From Chryseobacterium phocaeense (lineage in GTDB: Bacteria > Bacteroidota > Bacteroidia > Flavobacteriales > Weeksellaceae), in contig NZ_LT827013.1 of NCBI RefSeq assembly GCF_900169075.1, positions 62,001 to 126,000 on the forward strand: a DNA stretch of 64,000 nucleotides. The letters are read 5' to 3'. The notes under the pieces are model-generated. The model was not told the origin of the DNA. It searched no databases and saw only the letters and a list, made by a program, of their open reading frames with translations. Made by a program: the position numbers and the translations under genes. Shown here piece after piece: positions 51,480 to 59,545 of this stretch. Each line of letters starts with the position of its first letter. Positions within the stretch are counted from its first letter, which is position 1.

Positions 51480-52571
51480 TTATCCTTCATTTTCATCCGG
51501 AAGATCTTCATCCACTCCGTTGTCTACAGCCATTTTTCTTGGCTGCATTCTGTTACTCATCAGATCGTTATATTCACTTCTGTTTTTGAAAATTTTAATC
51601 GCAGTGAAGATCGCTTCTGTAAAACTCTGCTCATCAGCAATGTTTTTTCCGGCTATATCGTAAGCCACTCCATGGTCCGGAGAAGTTCTGATAAACGGAA
51701 GCCCGGCCGTATAGTTTACTCCTTCTTCATACGCCAGAGTTTTGAACGGAGCCAGCCCCTGATCGTGGTACATGGCTAAAACAGCATCAAAGTTTCTGTA
51801 TTTACCAGGCTGGAAAAAGCTGTCTGCAGGGTACGGGCCAAACGTAAGAATCCCGTTGTCTGAAAGTTCTTTTATAGCAGGCTGGATAATTTCAATTTCC
51901 TCTTTTCCAATCACACCGCCGTCGCCTGCATGAGGATTAAGTCCTAATACGGCAATTTTTGGTTTTTGTATGCAGAAATCCTCAATCAGCGTCTGATTCA
52001 GGGCTCTGATTTGTTTTTTTATTTTTTCTTTGGAAATATTTTCTGCAACACTGGCGATCGGGATATGATGGGTGGAAACAGCCACCTTAAGATCTTCAGT
52101 AACCAGGAACATCAGTCCCTTTTTACTGAATTTTTCCTCAAAATACCCGGTATGTCCTGCATGCCTGAAGCCCATTTTTACCATTTCATCTTTGTTGATA
52201 GGAGCCGTAACCAGAACGTCAATATCTCCTTTCATGAGAGCTTCTGTAGCCATTTCCAATGAATCAATAGCCATTTTGGTTGATTCTTCAGTGGGAACTC
52301 CCAGCTCTACGTTCACATTATCCTTGGTCAGGTTTACCATGTTCAGTTTTCCTGCCTGGGCTTGTGAAGCTTCATTGATGTAGTTGAAATTAAGATTCAG
52401 CTTAAAAATATTTTTCTGAAAGGTAAATAACTTTCCCGAGCCAAAAATTACCGGAGTGAAAAAGTCCGTAATGGTTTTGTCTGCCAGAGACTTCATGATG
52501 ATCTCCGGGCCGATGCCGTTAAAATCACCGATTGAAATTCCTACTCGTACTTTATGGTTTTTTGGACTCAT
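51480..52571 (-). CDS. pdxA: 4-hydroxythreonine-4-phosphate dehydrogenase
   Basis: A 363-residue protein. It has RVGISIGDFNGIGPEIIMKS at the start, LVTAPINKDEMVKMGFRHAG with HTGYFEE, STHHIPIASVAENI, VLGLNPHAGDGGVIGKEE, FDAVLAMYHDQGLAPFKTLA and RTSPDHGVAYDIAGKN. These carry the metal-binding histidines. It makes 3-amino-1-hydroxyacetone phosphate for pyridoxal phosphate (DXP-dependent route). It is slightly longer than usual, with a charged C-terminal tail (DNGVDEDLPDENEG). It is divergent from ribE with a 48-base gap that holds boxes for both. Confidence 0.96.
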   Translation of the reverse strand: MSPKNHKVRVGISIGDFNGIGPEIIMKSLADKTITDFFTPVIFGSGKLFTFQKNIFKLNLNFNYINEASQAQAGKLNMVNLTKDNVNVELGVPTEESTKMAIDSLEMATEALMKGDIDVLVTAPINKDEMVKMGFRHAGHTGYFEEKFSKKGLMFLVTEDLKVAVSTHHIPIASVAENISKEKIKKQIRALNQTLIEDFCIQKPKIAVLGLNPHAGDGGVIGKEEIEIIQPAIKELSDNGILTFGPYPADSFFQPGKYRNFDAVLAMYHDQGLAPFKTLAYEEGVNYTAGLPFIRTSPDHGVAYDIAGKNIADEQSFTEAIFTAIKIFKNRSEYNDLMSNRMQPRKMAVDNGVDEDLPDENEG

Positions 52572-52577
52572 TTTGAT

Positions 52578-52607
52578 TATCTTTGAACATTATAATTTAC
52601 AAATTTA
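52578..52607. promoter_or_regulatory. Divergent -10-type boxes of pdxA and ribE
   Basis: TATCTTTG at 52578-52585 (plus, for ribE) and TAAATTTG at 52607-52600 (minus, for pdxA) lie in a 48-base gap. Good TTTG partners at 19 bases are not seen for either, and each upstream half would lie inside the other gene. Confidence 0.5.
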
Positions 52608-52619
52608 GCAAAAAATAAT

Positions 52620-53204
52620 ATGTTCACAGGAATTATTGAAGCAGTAGGTGTTATTGAAAAGATTGAAGAAAAGGGGAGCAATATAGATTTCACTTTAACG
52701 TGCTCTTTTACCGGGGAATTGAAAATAGACCAAAGTCTTGCCCATAACGGCTGCTGCCTTACCGTTGTTGAAATCACAGATGACCGGTATGTGGTGACTG
52801 CTATCAATGAAACATTGGAAAAAACCAATCTTGGAAAATGGGAAGTGGGTACCGTAGTAAACCTTGAACGATGCATGAAAATGGACGGAAGGCTTGACGG
52901 ACATATCGTACAGGGGCATGTGGACAAAACCGGAGAAGTAACAGGAATAGAAAATAAAGACGGAAGCTATTTTATTACGGTTAAATATGAAGATAACGGT
53001 AGTTTTGTAACTGTGCCTCAAGGTTCTATCACAGTGAACGGAATCAGTCTTACGGTGGCAAAAAGTGAAGATACACAGTTTTCTGTAGCCATTATTCCAT
53101 ATACCTGGGAATTTACCAATATGCAGCATCTTAAAATCGGAGATAAAGTTAATTTAGAATTTGACATTATTGGTAAGTATATTGCTAGGTTAATTAAAAG
53201 ATAG
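52620..53204 (+). CDS. ribE: Riboflavin synthase
   Basis: A 194-residue protein with the two similar lumazine-binding barrels. The first is MFTGIIEAVGVIEKIEEKGS ... LAHNGCCLTVVEI, the second GHIVQGHVDKTGEVTGIENK ... GSITVNGISLTVAKS. It turns two molecules of dimethylribityllumazine into riboflavin and the pyrimidine donor. There is no FMN riboswitch in the short 5' region. The stop is one base before the start of the histidine kinase (TAGGATG), so the two are probably coupled. Confidence 0.95.
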   Translation: MFTGIIEAVGVIEKIEEKGSNIDFTLTCSFTGELKIDQSLAHNGCCLTVVEITDDRYVVTAINETLEKTNLGKWEVGTVVNLERCMKMDGRLDGHIVQGHVDKTGEVTGIENKDGSYFITVKYEDNGSFVTVPQGSITVNGISLTVAKSEDTQFSVAIIPYTWEFTNMQHLKIGDKVNLEFDIIGKYIARLIKR

Positions 53205-53205
53205 G

Positions 53206-54660
53206 ATGCCGATTAATAAATACAAAGGATATAGCCTCAGAAACCGCGTATTTTTTGGTTTCTTACTCGTATGTTTTTTAAGTGTTGTAGCTACATCACT
53301 GGTTCCTTATTTTGTTTTGAGAAATAACTCCATGCAGCAGAGTACTATTGATATGCAGGAGAAAACCAATGCTGTAATGGGGTATCTGGATTATGCGGTC
53401 AGTAGAACGCTTGTGAAAACCGAGGATCTGCCACAGGTATTGGGAAGTAAAATTTTTGAAATAGCCGATATCAATCAGCATGATATTGTCATCTACGATC
53501 TGAAAGGAAACTATCTTCTTTCCAATAAAGATGAAAGTCTTATTGATCAGAAGACCATTCCCCTTAATATTGTGAATAAACTTCTGGCTACCAATGCCAG
53601 AGTGGATATCAAAGGGTACGACAAAACTAAAGATGCAGGACGCACCTCGTCTTATCTTCTTTTAGAAAATAATGAACTGGAACCTATAGGAATTGTTTAT
53701 ATTCCTTTGTATCATAATGAATCCGCCTATCTGGATGTGCTTCATCAGTATGTAAAGTATATTCTTCTGGTGGATATTTTTCTTATCCTGTTCAGTATCT
53801 GGATAAGCTGGGTGACTTCCAACAGCCTGGCGAAAAATATCACGAAATTTTCCGATATGATCACGCGTATCACCTTGTTTGAAAATGAAATGCGTCCTAT
53901 CAGATATTATAAGAATGATGAACTTAATGCCCTGGCAAGAGCCTACAACAGGATGATCCTCCAGATCCAGGATCAAAAAGAAAGGCTGCGCTTCAAAGCT
54001 TCGGAAGAGGCGTGGAGAGAAATGGCGAAGCAGGTGGCGCACGAAGTTAAAAATCCTCTGACCCCGATGAAGCTTACCATTCAGAATTTTGAAAGAAAAT
54101 TTGATCCCGAAGATCCGAATATCAGGGAGCGGGTAAAGCTTATGAGCAAAACAATGGTGGATCAGATTGATCTGATTGCTACCGTGGCTTCAGCCTTCTC
54201 GGAATTTGCAAAGCTTCCCGAAAAGAATAATGAGGTTGTCAATCTTAATACAGAGGTTGAGGATATTCTGCGTGTTTTCAATGACGACAGTATTTTCATG
54301 CACTCGAATAAGGCGAATATTATGATCAATATGGACAGGATTTATCTTTCCAGGATCATTACGAACCTTGTGACCAATGCCAAGCAGGCCCAGAGTGATG
54401 AACGTAAACTGATCATTAATGTAGATGTGGAGCAGCACCAGAGAAGAGTGATGATCTCCGTACAGGACAATGGTGTAGGCATTCCTGACAATATGTACGA
54501 AAGAATATTCGAACCGAATTTCACTTCTAAAAACAGCGGAATGGGGCTTGGCCTTTCCATGGTAAGGAAAATGATCGAGGATTATAAAGGGGAGATCGCA
54601 GTGAAATCTGAACTAGGGAAGGGGTCTACATTTACAATTACATTGCCTACCAACTTATAG
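53206..54660 (+). CDS. Sensor histidine kinase, NtrY-like, membrane-bound
   Basis: A 484-residue protein. Membrane helix 1 lies at ~15-37 (VFFGFLLVCFLSVVATSLV), then comes an outside sensor part of about 150 residues, and helix 2 at ~190-210 (YILLVDIFLILFSIWISWV). A HAMP-like region has KFSDMITRITLFENEM and DELNALARAYNRMILQ. The phosphoacceptor site is REMAKQVAHEVKNPLTPMKL. The ATPase domain has LVTNAKQAQ (N box), VQDNGVGIPDNMY, EPNFTSKNSGMGLGLSMVRK and GKGSTFTITLP. The LTPMK form is typical of NtrY-type kinases. No response regulator gene lies in the window. It sits between ribE and trmN6. Confidence 0.92.
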   Translation: MPINKYKGYSLRNRVFFGFLLVCFLSVVATSLVPYFVLRNNSMQQSTIDMQEKTNAVMGYLDYAVSRTLVKTEDLPQVLGSKIFEIADINQHDIVIYDLKGNYLLSNKDESLIDQKTIPLNIVNKLLATNARVDIKGYDKTKDAGRTSSYLLLENNELEPIGIVYIPLYHNESAYLDVLHQYVKYILLVDIFLILFSIWISWVTSNSLAKNITKFSDMITRITLFENEMRPIRYYKNDELNALARAYNRMILQIQDQKERLRFKASEEAWREMAKQVAHEVKNPLTPMKLTIQNFERKFDPEDPNIRERVKLMSKTMVDQIDLIATVASAFSEFAKLPEKNNEVVNLNTEVEDILRVFNDDSIFMHSNKANIMINMDRIYLSRIITNLVTNAKQAQSDERKLIINVDVEQHQRRVMISVQDNGVGIPDNMYERIFEPNFTSKNSGMGLGLSMVRKMIEDYKGEIAVKSELGKGSTFTITLPTNL

Positions 54661-55361
54661 TGAAGCCTTTTACCTTTAAACATTTTGAAATCCAGCAGTC
54701 CAGAAACGTTTTCCGTGTTGGAACAGATGGGGTTTTGCTCGGTATTTTGGCGGATGTAGAAAATGCTGGAGAAGTATTGGAAATTGGCACCGGAACCGGG
54801 CTGATCTCTTTAATGCTTGCACAGAGAAATGTAAATGCTTCTTTTCTGGGGCTTGATATCAATGAAGAGGCCGTATTGCTGACCAGAACAAATTTTGAAC
54901 GTTCTCCTTTCCATGCCAGGCTGGAGAATATTCATCAGGATCTTAAAACTTTTGAAACAGAGAGAAAATTTGATCTGATTGTTTCAAATCCCCCATATTT
55001 TGAAGATTCCGGATCTGATAAGGATAAAATAGCCCGCCAGACTGTAGAATTGAATTTTCAACAGCTTATTGAAGCTTCTGCACGGCTTTTGACTGATCGC
55101 GGTATCTTGTCGGTTATTATTCCTGCTGAAGCCGGAAAGGATTTTATTACATCGGCTTTGGAAAACGGCCTGTTTATCAGGAGAAAAGTCAATATCAAAG
55201 GGATTGGGCATTCAAAAACGAAAAGACTCGTTCTGGAATTTTCATTCGTAGATCATCCGGTTGAAGACTTTGATTTTGTGGTAGAAAAAAGTCCGAGACA
55301 ATACTCGGACCAATATCTTGAACTCACTAAGGAGTTTCATGTCTTTAAAAATAGAAGTTAG
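54660..55361 (+). CDS. trmN6: tRNA1(Val) (adenine(37)-N6)-methyltransferase family protein
   Basis: 233 residues starting with a GTG at 54660 that shares one base with the stop of the kinase gene. It is a class I methyltransferase with VFRVGTDGVLLGILADVENA, LEIGTGTGLISLMLAQR (SAM site) and the base-amine NPPY motif in FDLIVSNPPYFEDSG. Relatives (YfiC/TrmN6) make m6A37 in tRNA-Val. The stop codon TAG is part of a heptamer array (55353-55387), so the last residues (NRS) are encoded by the repeat. Confidence 0.9.
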   Translation: MKPFTFKHFEIQQSRNVFRVGTDGVLLGILADVENAGEVLEIGTGTGLISLMLAQRNVNASFLGLDINEEAVLLTRTNFERSPFHARLENIHQDLKTFETERKFDLIVSNPPYFEDSGSDKDKIARQTVELNFQQLIEASARLLTDRGILSVIIPAEAGKDFITSALENGLFIRRKVNIKGIGHSKTKRLVLEFSFVDHPVEDFDFVVEKSPRQYSDQYLELTKEFHVFKNRS

Positions 55362-55387
55362 AAATTAGAGGTTAGAAGTTAGGAAGG
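55353..55387. repeat. Heptamer array across the trmN6 stop codon
   Basis: Units AGAAGTT, AGAAATT, AGAGGTT, AGAAGTT, AGGAAGG follow without gaps. The trmN6 stop TAG lies across the first two units. Confidence 0.8.
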
Positions 55388-55399
55388 TGGTAGGAACGC

Positions 55400-55463
55400 C
55401 TGAGTTTCTTAGATTTCTCAATTTCTGATTTTTTTTAATCCTTTAATCTTTCAATTTTTAATC
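55400..55463. repeat. Octamer array abutting the ftsE stop codon
   Basis: Eight 8-base units fill 64 bases exactly (plus strand): CTGAGTTT, CTTAGATT, TCTCAATT, TCTGATTT, TTTTTAAT, CCTTTAAT, CTTTCAAT, TTTTAATC. The ftsE stop codon starts at the next base (55464). Confidence 0.75.
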
Positions 55464-56174
55464 TTATTCAAACAGCTCTGCCGTATCCAGCACGGAAACT
55501 TTCCCATCCTCACATCTGATTGCTTCTCCGGGGAAATTCTGGATCATATGGTAGTCATGGGTGGCCATCACTACAGCAGCTCCGTTTTCAAGGGCTACCT
55601 GCTTCAGAAGGGTCATGATTTCGTTGGATGTTTCAGGATCCAGGTTCCCTGTAGGCTCATCGGCCAGGATAAGATCAGGATGATTCAGAAGAGCTCTGGC
55701 AATGGCAATACGCTGCTGCTCTCCTCCGGAAAGTTCATGCGGCATTTTATGCTTTTTGCTTTTCATGTTTACGCTTCCCAAAACCTCGTTGATCCGGTCT
55801 TCCATTTTTACCTTATCGCTCCATCCCGTGGCTTCAAGTACAAATTTCAGGTTTTTCTCAACCGTTCTGTCAGAAAGCAACTGGAAATCCTGGAATACAA
55901 TTCCTAATTTTCTTCTGAGATTCGGAATATCCGAAGGTCTCAGTTTCGCAAGATCAAAACCTACCACAGCTCCATGTCCTGATGCCAACGGAATGTGTCC
56001 GTAAAGCGTTTTCAGGAGTGAGCTTTTTCCGGAACCTGTTTTTCCGATAAGATAACAGAATCTACCCTTTTTAATGTTCAGATTAACATCAGAAAGAACA
56101 GTGAAATTTTTTTGTGCAATTTTTGCGTGCTGTAAGCTTATAATATTATCTCCGGAGATATTTGTATGCGGCAT
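55464..56174 (-). CDS. ftsE: Cell division ATP-binding protein FtsE
   Basis: A 236-residue ABC ATPase. It has the Walker A loop IGKTGSGKSSLLKTLYG, FQDFQLLSDRTVEKNL (Q loop), the signature LSGGEQQRIAIARALLNHPD, Walker B LILADEPTGNLD and the switch MATHDYHMI. The spacing and the QLLSDRTV stretch are those of FtsE, which with FtsX controls peptidoglycan hydrolases at the septum. ftsX is not next to it here. It converges with trmN6. Confidence 0.88.
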   Translation of the reverse strand: MPHTNISGDNIISLQHAKIAQKNFTVLSDVNLNIKKGRFCYLIGKTGSGKSSLLKTLYGHIPLASGHGAVVGFDLAKLRPSDIPNLRRKLGIVFQDFQLLSDRTVEKNLKFVLEATGWSDKVKMEDRINEVLGSVNMKSKKHKMPHELSGGEQQRIAIARALLNHPDLILADEPTGNLDPETSNEIMTLLKQVALENGAAVVMATHDYHMIQNFPGEAIRCEDGKVSVLDTAELFE

Positions 56175-56271
56175 AATTCAGTTTTATCGTACGATTTCTA
56201 AAATATTTTTTCAGATCTTAAAAATAGAAAAAAGAAGCTTAAAAAACCTAAACTTTGGGAAATTTTAACAA

Positions 56272-56304
56272 CAAAAAATGCCTGAAAAGCTACTTTTCAA
56301 GCAT
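56272..56304 (-). terminator. Intrinsic terminator of rpmH
   Basis: A stem ATGCCTGAAAAG / CTTTTCAAGCAT (one G-T pair) with a short loop and a T-run on the minus strand, 26 bases behind rpmH. Confidence 0.85.
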
Positions 56305-56329
56305 GATTTGTATATGATAATCCGAGATA

Positions 56330-56488
56330 TTATCTCTTAGCGCGTGCAGCACTAACAGTTAAACTCTTTCTGCCTTTAGCTCTTCTTGCTGCCAAAACTC
56401 TTCTCCCGTTTGGCGTAGACATTCTTTCTCTGAAACCGTGTTTGTTTCTTCTTTTTCTTTCTGATGGTTGGAATGTTCTTTTACTCAT
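56330..56488 (-). CDS. rpmH: Large subunit ribosomal protein L34 (bL34)
   Basis: A 52-residue protein, read directly from the sequence: [20 protein letters not shown], then [20 protein letters not shown], then a tail [12 protein letters not shown]. All L34 marks are there. It is transcribed alone on the minus strand with an exact promoter at 56533-56563 and its own terminator. The usual neighbours dnaA and rnpA are not here. Confidence 0.97.
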   Translation of the reverse strand: MSKRTFQPSERKRRNKHGFRERMSTPNGRRVLAARRAKGRKSLTVSAARAKR

Positions 56489-56532
56489 TACTATATATTT
56501 AAATCGTAATTAATCTATTAATTTTCAGGTTG

Positions 56533-56563
56533 CAAAGATATAGAAATTTTTAAAAGCTACAAA
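56533..56563 (-). promoter_or_regulatory. Promoter of rpmH
   Basis: On the minus strand TTTG (56563-56560), 19 bases, TATCTTTG (56540-56533), with a leader of about 40 bases. It is one of the best matches to the phylum consensus in this window. Confidence 0.85.
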
Positions 56564-56725
56564 CTTTACGTATATTTTTTTAGAAATTATTTGAAATGTT
56601 TTTATCCTCATTTATCAAAAACAGCATCAGGAAAATGAAATCCCTGTACAGAAATTATATTCAAATGATTTATTTAAAAGCTCTATCTTTGGAAACTCAA
56701 ATTTAAAGAAAAAAATAAACACACG

Positions 56726-57730
56726 ATGTTTACACCAGCAGAACTTTTAGATATCAATACATTACTGACGCCTGAAAATAATATAGTTATCCTTACCCAC
56801 TATAACCCGGACGGAGATGCTATAGGATCCAGCCTGGGACTGAAGCACTACCTGAAAGCAAAAGGGATTTCAGCAGAAGTAATTGTACCTAATGATTTTC
56901 CAAAATTTCTGAAATGGATGCCGGAATCTAAAAAAGTGATCATTGGGGAATACAAAAGAAAATATGCATTTGACCTGATCAGCGGGGCAGATGTGATTTT
57001 CTGTCTGGATTTTAATTCTCCGTCAAGAATCGGGATTCTGGGCGAATGGCTGACGAGGGCGAGGGCTAAGAAAATTCTTATCGATCACCATCAGCAGCCG
57101 GAAACATTTGATTTTGTGTATTCAGATACCGTGATTCCTGCCACTTCACAGATGATCTATCATTTTATTGAAGCCATGGAAGATGAGGCCCTGGTAAATC
57201 AGGATATTGCTGAATGTCTGTATACAGGAATTATGACGGATACGGGAGGTTTCCGTTTCCGTTCCACCAGTGCAACTACACACAGGATTATTGCCAATTT
57301 AATAGAGAAAGGAGCAGATCCTTCCATTATTACGTCCAATACCTGGGATACCAATACGGTTTCCCGCCTTCACCTTCTTGCCCTTGTTTTGGGAAGAATA
57401 GAAGTGGTGAATGATGGAAAAGTGGCGGTATTATCCCTGACCCGAAATGAACTGAAAGAATACGGTTTCCAGAAAGGAGATACCGAAGGTTTCGTGAATT
57501 ACGGGCTGAGCATCGCCGGTGTAAGAATGGCAGCTTTTTTTATGGAAGATCTGTATGATGATTTTATCAAGATTTCTTTCAGAAGTAAGGATGATGTGGA
57601 TGTAAACCAGTTCTCCAGAAAATATTTCAATGGAGGCGGCCATATCAATGCTGCCGGCGGAAAATCTAATGAATCTCTGGCTGATACTATTGAAACATTT
57701 AAGAAAAGAGTGGAGGAAGAGGAGATGTAA
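56726..57730 (+). CDS. nrnA: DHH-family phosphoesterase, NrnA-like (nanoRNase / pAp phosphatase)
   Basis: A 334-residue protein. The metal-site motifs are in order: VILTHYNPDGDAIGSSLGL (~30), DVIFCLDFN (~85), ILIDHHQQPETFD (~115, the DHH) and MTDTGGFRFRS (~165). The DHHA1 part ends KYFNGGGHINAAGGKS. It breaks down very short RNAs and removes the 3' phosphate of pAp. A TATCTTTG box lies at 56684-56691. Directly behind the TAA stop begins an octamer array. Confidence 0.93.
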   Translation: MFTPAELLDINTLLTPENNIVILTHYNPDGDAIGSSLGLKHYLKAKGISAEVIVPNDFPKFLKWMPESKKVIIGEYKRKYAFDLISGADVIFCLDFNSPSRIGILGEWLTRARAKKILIDHHQQPETFDFVYSDTVIPATSQMIYHFIEAMEDEALVNQDIAECLYTGIMTDTGGFRFRSTSATTHRIIANLIEKGADPSIITSNTWDTNTVSRLHLLALVLGRIEVVNDGKVAVLSLTRNELKEYGFQKGDTEGFVNYGLSIAGVRMAAFFMEDLYDDFIKISFRSKDDVDVNQFSRKYFNGGGHINAAGGKSNESLADTIETFKKRVEEEEM

Positions 57731-57734
57731 GGAG

Positions 57735-57815
57735 GCGAAAAGGCAGAAGAGCGAAAAGGCAAAATGGCTCTTATACTCTAAAGCACTAAAACGCTCAAAC
57801 ACTCAAACCCTTAGA
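57735..57815. repeat. Octamer arrays between nrnA and the patatin gene
   Basis: From nrnA: GCGAAAAG, GCAGAAGA, GCGAAAAG, GCAAAATG (57735-57766). From the other side: CTCTAAAG, CACTAAAA, CGCTCAAA, CACTCAAA, CCCTTAGA (57776-57815, plus strand). The patatin stop codon (57795-57797) and its last five codons lie inside the second array. Confidence 0.8.
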
Positions 57816-58604
57816 GTATCCTTTATTTTCAAGTTCCTCACAGGTGTAATCATATACTTGCTGAAACATGATATCCAGGTTTTTTTTGCTGAAGAGGCTG
57901 AATTTGGTCATTTTAGGAGGATCCAGAAAAATATCACAGGATTTGGCTTTGGAATACACGGACTTTGCGATAGCGAGGTGCAGAATCCTGTCGAATTCTT
58001 TCATTAAGCTCATATTTTTCAATTCGTCATAGCTGATTGAGTTCACATGAGAAGCAATCAGAAAATCACATTGATCAATGATAGGTTCTATGGGAAGGTT
58101 ATCCAGCACACCGCCGTCCACATATATTTTTTCGCCTATTCTCACCGGAGGAAGGATGAACGGGACGCTTGTTGAAGCCAGCAGCGGACCGAAAAGTTCT
58201 CCTTCAGAAAAAAAATCTACAATGCCGTGGGTCATTTCCGTGGCGGTAACGTAAACCGGAATTTTTAAGATCTTAAAATCATTCTCGGGAAAATGATCAT
58301 TGAAAAGTTTTAAGATAAAATTAGAGCTGAAAATACCGTTTTTGGAAAGCTTCAGGTAAGACCTTGAAAAAAAGGTGGTGTTCTTTACGATATCCATCAT
58401 CTCATCCGGAGATTTCCCGAACGAATAGAAGGCGCTCACAATGGATCCGGCACTTGTTCCGGAAATGATATGGGGTTTAAGGTTGTATTCTTCCAGTGCC
58501 TTCAGAACAGCGATATGGGCAATTCCACGCATTCCCCCACCGGAAAGTGTAAGGCCGATGACCGGCGGTTTCTTTTTTTTGAACGAGAATAAACCCATGG
58601 ACAT
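57795..58604 (-). CDS. Patatin-like phospholipase family protein
   Basis: A 269-residue protein. It has the oxyanion loop LTLSGGGMRGIAHIAVLKAL (~18), the nucleophile elbow SGTSAGS (Ser near residue 48) and the catalytic Asp in YVDGGVLDNLP (~157). It is a serine-aspartate acyl hydrolase, probably acting on membrane lipids from the cytoplasmic side; there is no signal peptide. It belongs to the small RssA-like group by length. The two ATGs at the start are 6 bases apart. The last residues (KGLSV) come from the octamer array, so the C-terminus is probably not conserved. Confidence 0.9.
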   Translation of the reverse strand: MSMGLFSFKKKKPPVIGLTLSGGGMRGIAHIAVLKALEEYNLKPHIISGTSAGSIVSAFYSFGKSPDEMMDIVKNTTFFSRSYLKLSKNGIFSSNFILKLFNDHFPENDFKILKIPVYVTATEMTHGIVDFFSEGELFGPLLASTSVPFILPPVRIGEKIYVDGGVLDNLPIEPIIDQCDFLIASHVNSISYDELKNMSLMKEFDRILHLAIAKSVYSKAKSCDIFLDPPKMTKFSLFSKKNLDIMFQQVYDYTCEELENKGYSKGLSV

Positions 58605-58668
58605 AATTATTCCTCACTAAGATACAAGAAATTTTGATATGCGATGGATAAAACCTGTTGGATTCGAT

Positions 58669-59451
58669 CTATAGAACCAGTTTTTTAGGAAGGTTATGCA
58701 GAAGCTCTGTATTGATGATTTCTGCACAGATAACCGGTTTTTCCCAGTGCCCGTTGTGTCCGCAGTCCAGAATGTAAGATTTTATATTGGTCCTGTCCGG
58801 AAGATGTTTGATCATCAGATCTGTCTTTACAGCATTATCATGCTTTCCGGCCAGCACTAAAATTTTGGCTTCCAGGTTTTCCATGATGTGTTTTTTATCT
58901 GTTCTTTCCACCATTCCTTTTACGCAGGCAAGTGCTCCCAGATTATTGGTAGAAAGCGCGGTTTCAAGGGCAGTTTCAATCTTGCCTTCCAGGATATCTC
59001 TTTCATTGGGATTGAAAAGATTCGGAATGCCGGCTTTGACGTAGTGGACAAATGCATCTTTAATAATCCTGTAACTTTTGATTCTTTGCTGCTTTTTCTC
59101 ATCATCGTCTGGGAAGTAGGTTGAAAAAAATAAGGTCAGGCTTTTAAGCGTCTCAGGAAATTTTTCTGCAAAGGCCAGCGAGGTATATCCTCCCATAGAA
59201 TGACCCAGCAGGTGAACTTTCTCCAGTTTTTCATGATCCAGAACTTTTTTTACTTCATCAGCCATCAGCTCCATGGTATGAACTTCAGCCAGGATTTCCG
59301 ATTGCCCGTGGCCTGGAAGGTCTATTTTCAGCAGGGAAAACTGTTCAGAAAGATGAGGCTCCATATCATTCCATATCGAAAGGTTTTCCATAAAGCCGTG
59401 GAGCAGCACCAAACTTTCTTTTCCGTTTCCTTTTCTTTCAAAATTCAGCAT
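58669..59451 (-). CDS. Alpha/beta hydrolase
   Basis: A 260-residue protein. It starts MLNFERKGNGKESLVLLHGF with the oxyanion HGFME. The nucleophile is in HLLGHSMGGYTSLAF (Ser near 91), the acid in LAGKHDNAVKT, and the histidine in LDCGHNGHWEKP (~235). The substrate cannot be read from the sequence; relatives are esterases or hydrolases of small acyl compounds. Transcribed leftward, 64 bases upstream of the patatin gene. Confidence 0.88.
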   Translation of the reverse strand: MLNFERKGNGKESLVLLHGFMENLSIWNDMEPHLSEQFSLLKIDLPGHGQSEILAEVHTMELMADEVKKVLDHEKLEKVHLLGHSMGGYTSLAFAEKFPETLKSLTLFFSTYFPDDDEKKQQRIKSYRIIKDAFVHYVKAGIPNLFNPNERDILEGKIETALETALSTNNLGALACVKGMVERTDKKHIMENLEAKILVLAGKHDNAVKTDLMIKHLPDRTNIKSYILDCGHNGHWEKPVICAEIINTELLHNLPKKLVL

Positions 59452-59511
59452 GATCTTATCTTTTTTATTGCCGTTAAAAAATCCCGGCAGGTTCTATCTT
59501 CAAATGTAAAT

Positions 59512-59539
59512 AAAAAAAGAGCATTGGAAAAATGCTCTT
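59512..59539 (-). terminator. Intrinsic terminator of exbD
   Basis: A stem AAGAGCATT / AATGCTCTT (9 bp), loop of 5, A-run on the left giving Ts on the minus strand. It lies 7 bases behind the exbD stop. Confidence 0.85.
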
Positions 59540-59545
59540 GTCAGG

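Noticed and set aside
52572..52619. FMN riboswitch before ribE
   Set aside because: The gap is only 48 bases and is filled by two promoter boxes; there is no room for an RFN element.
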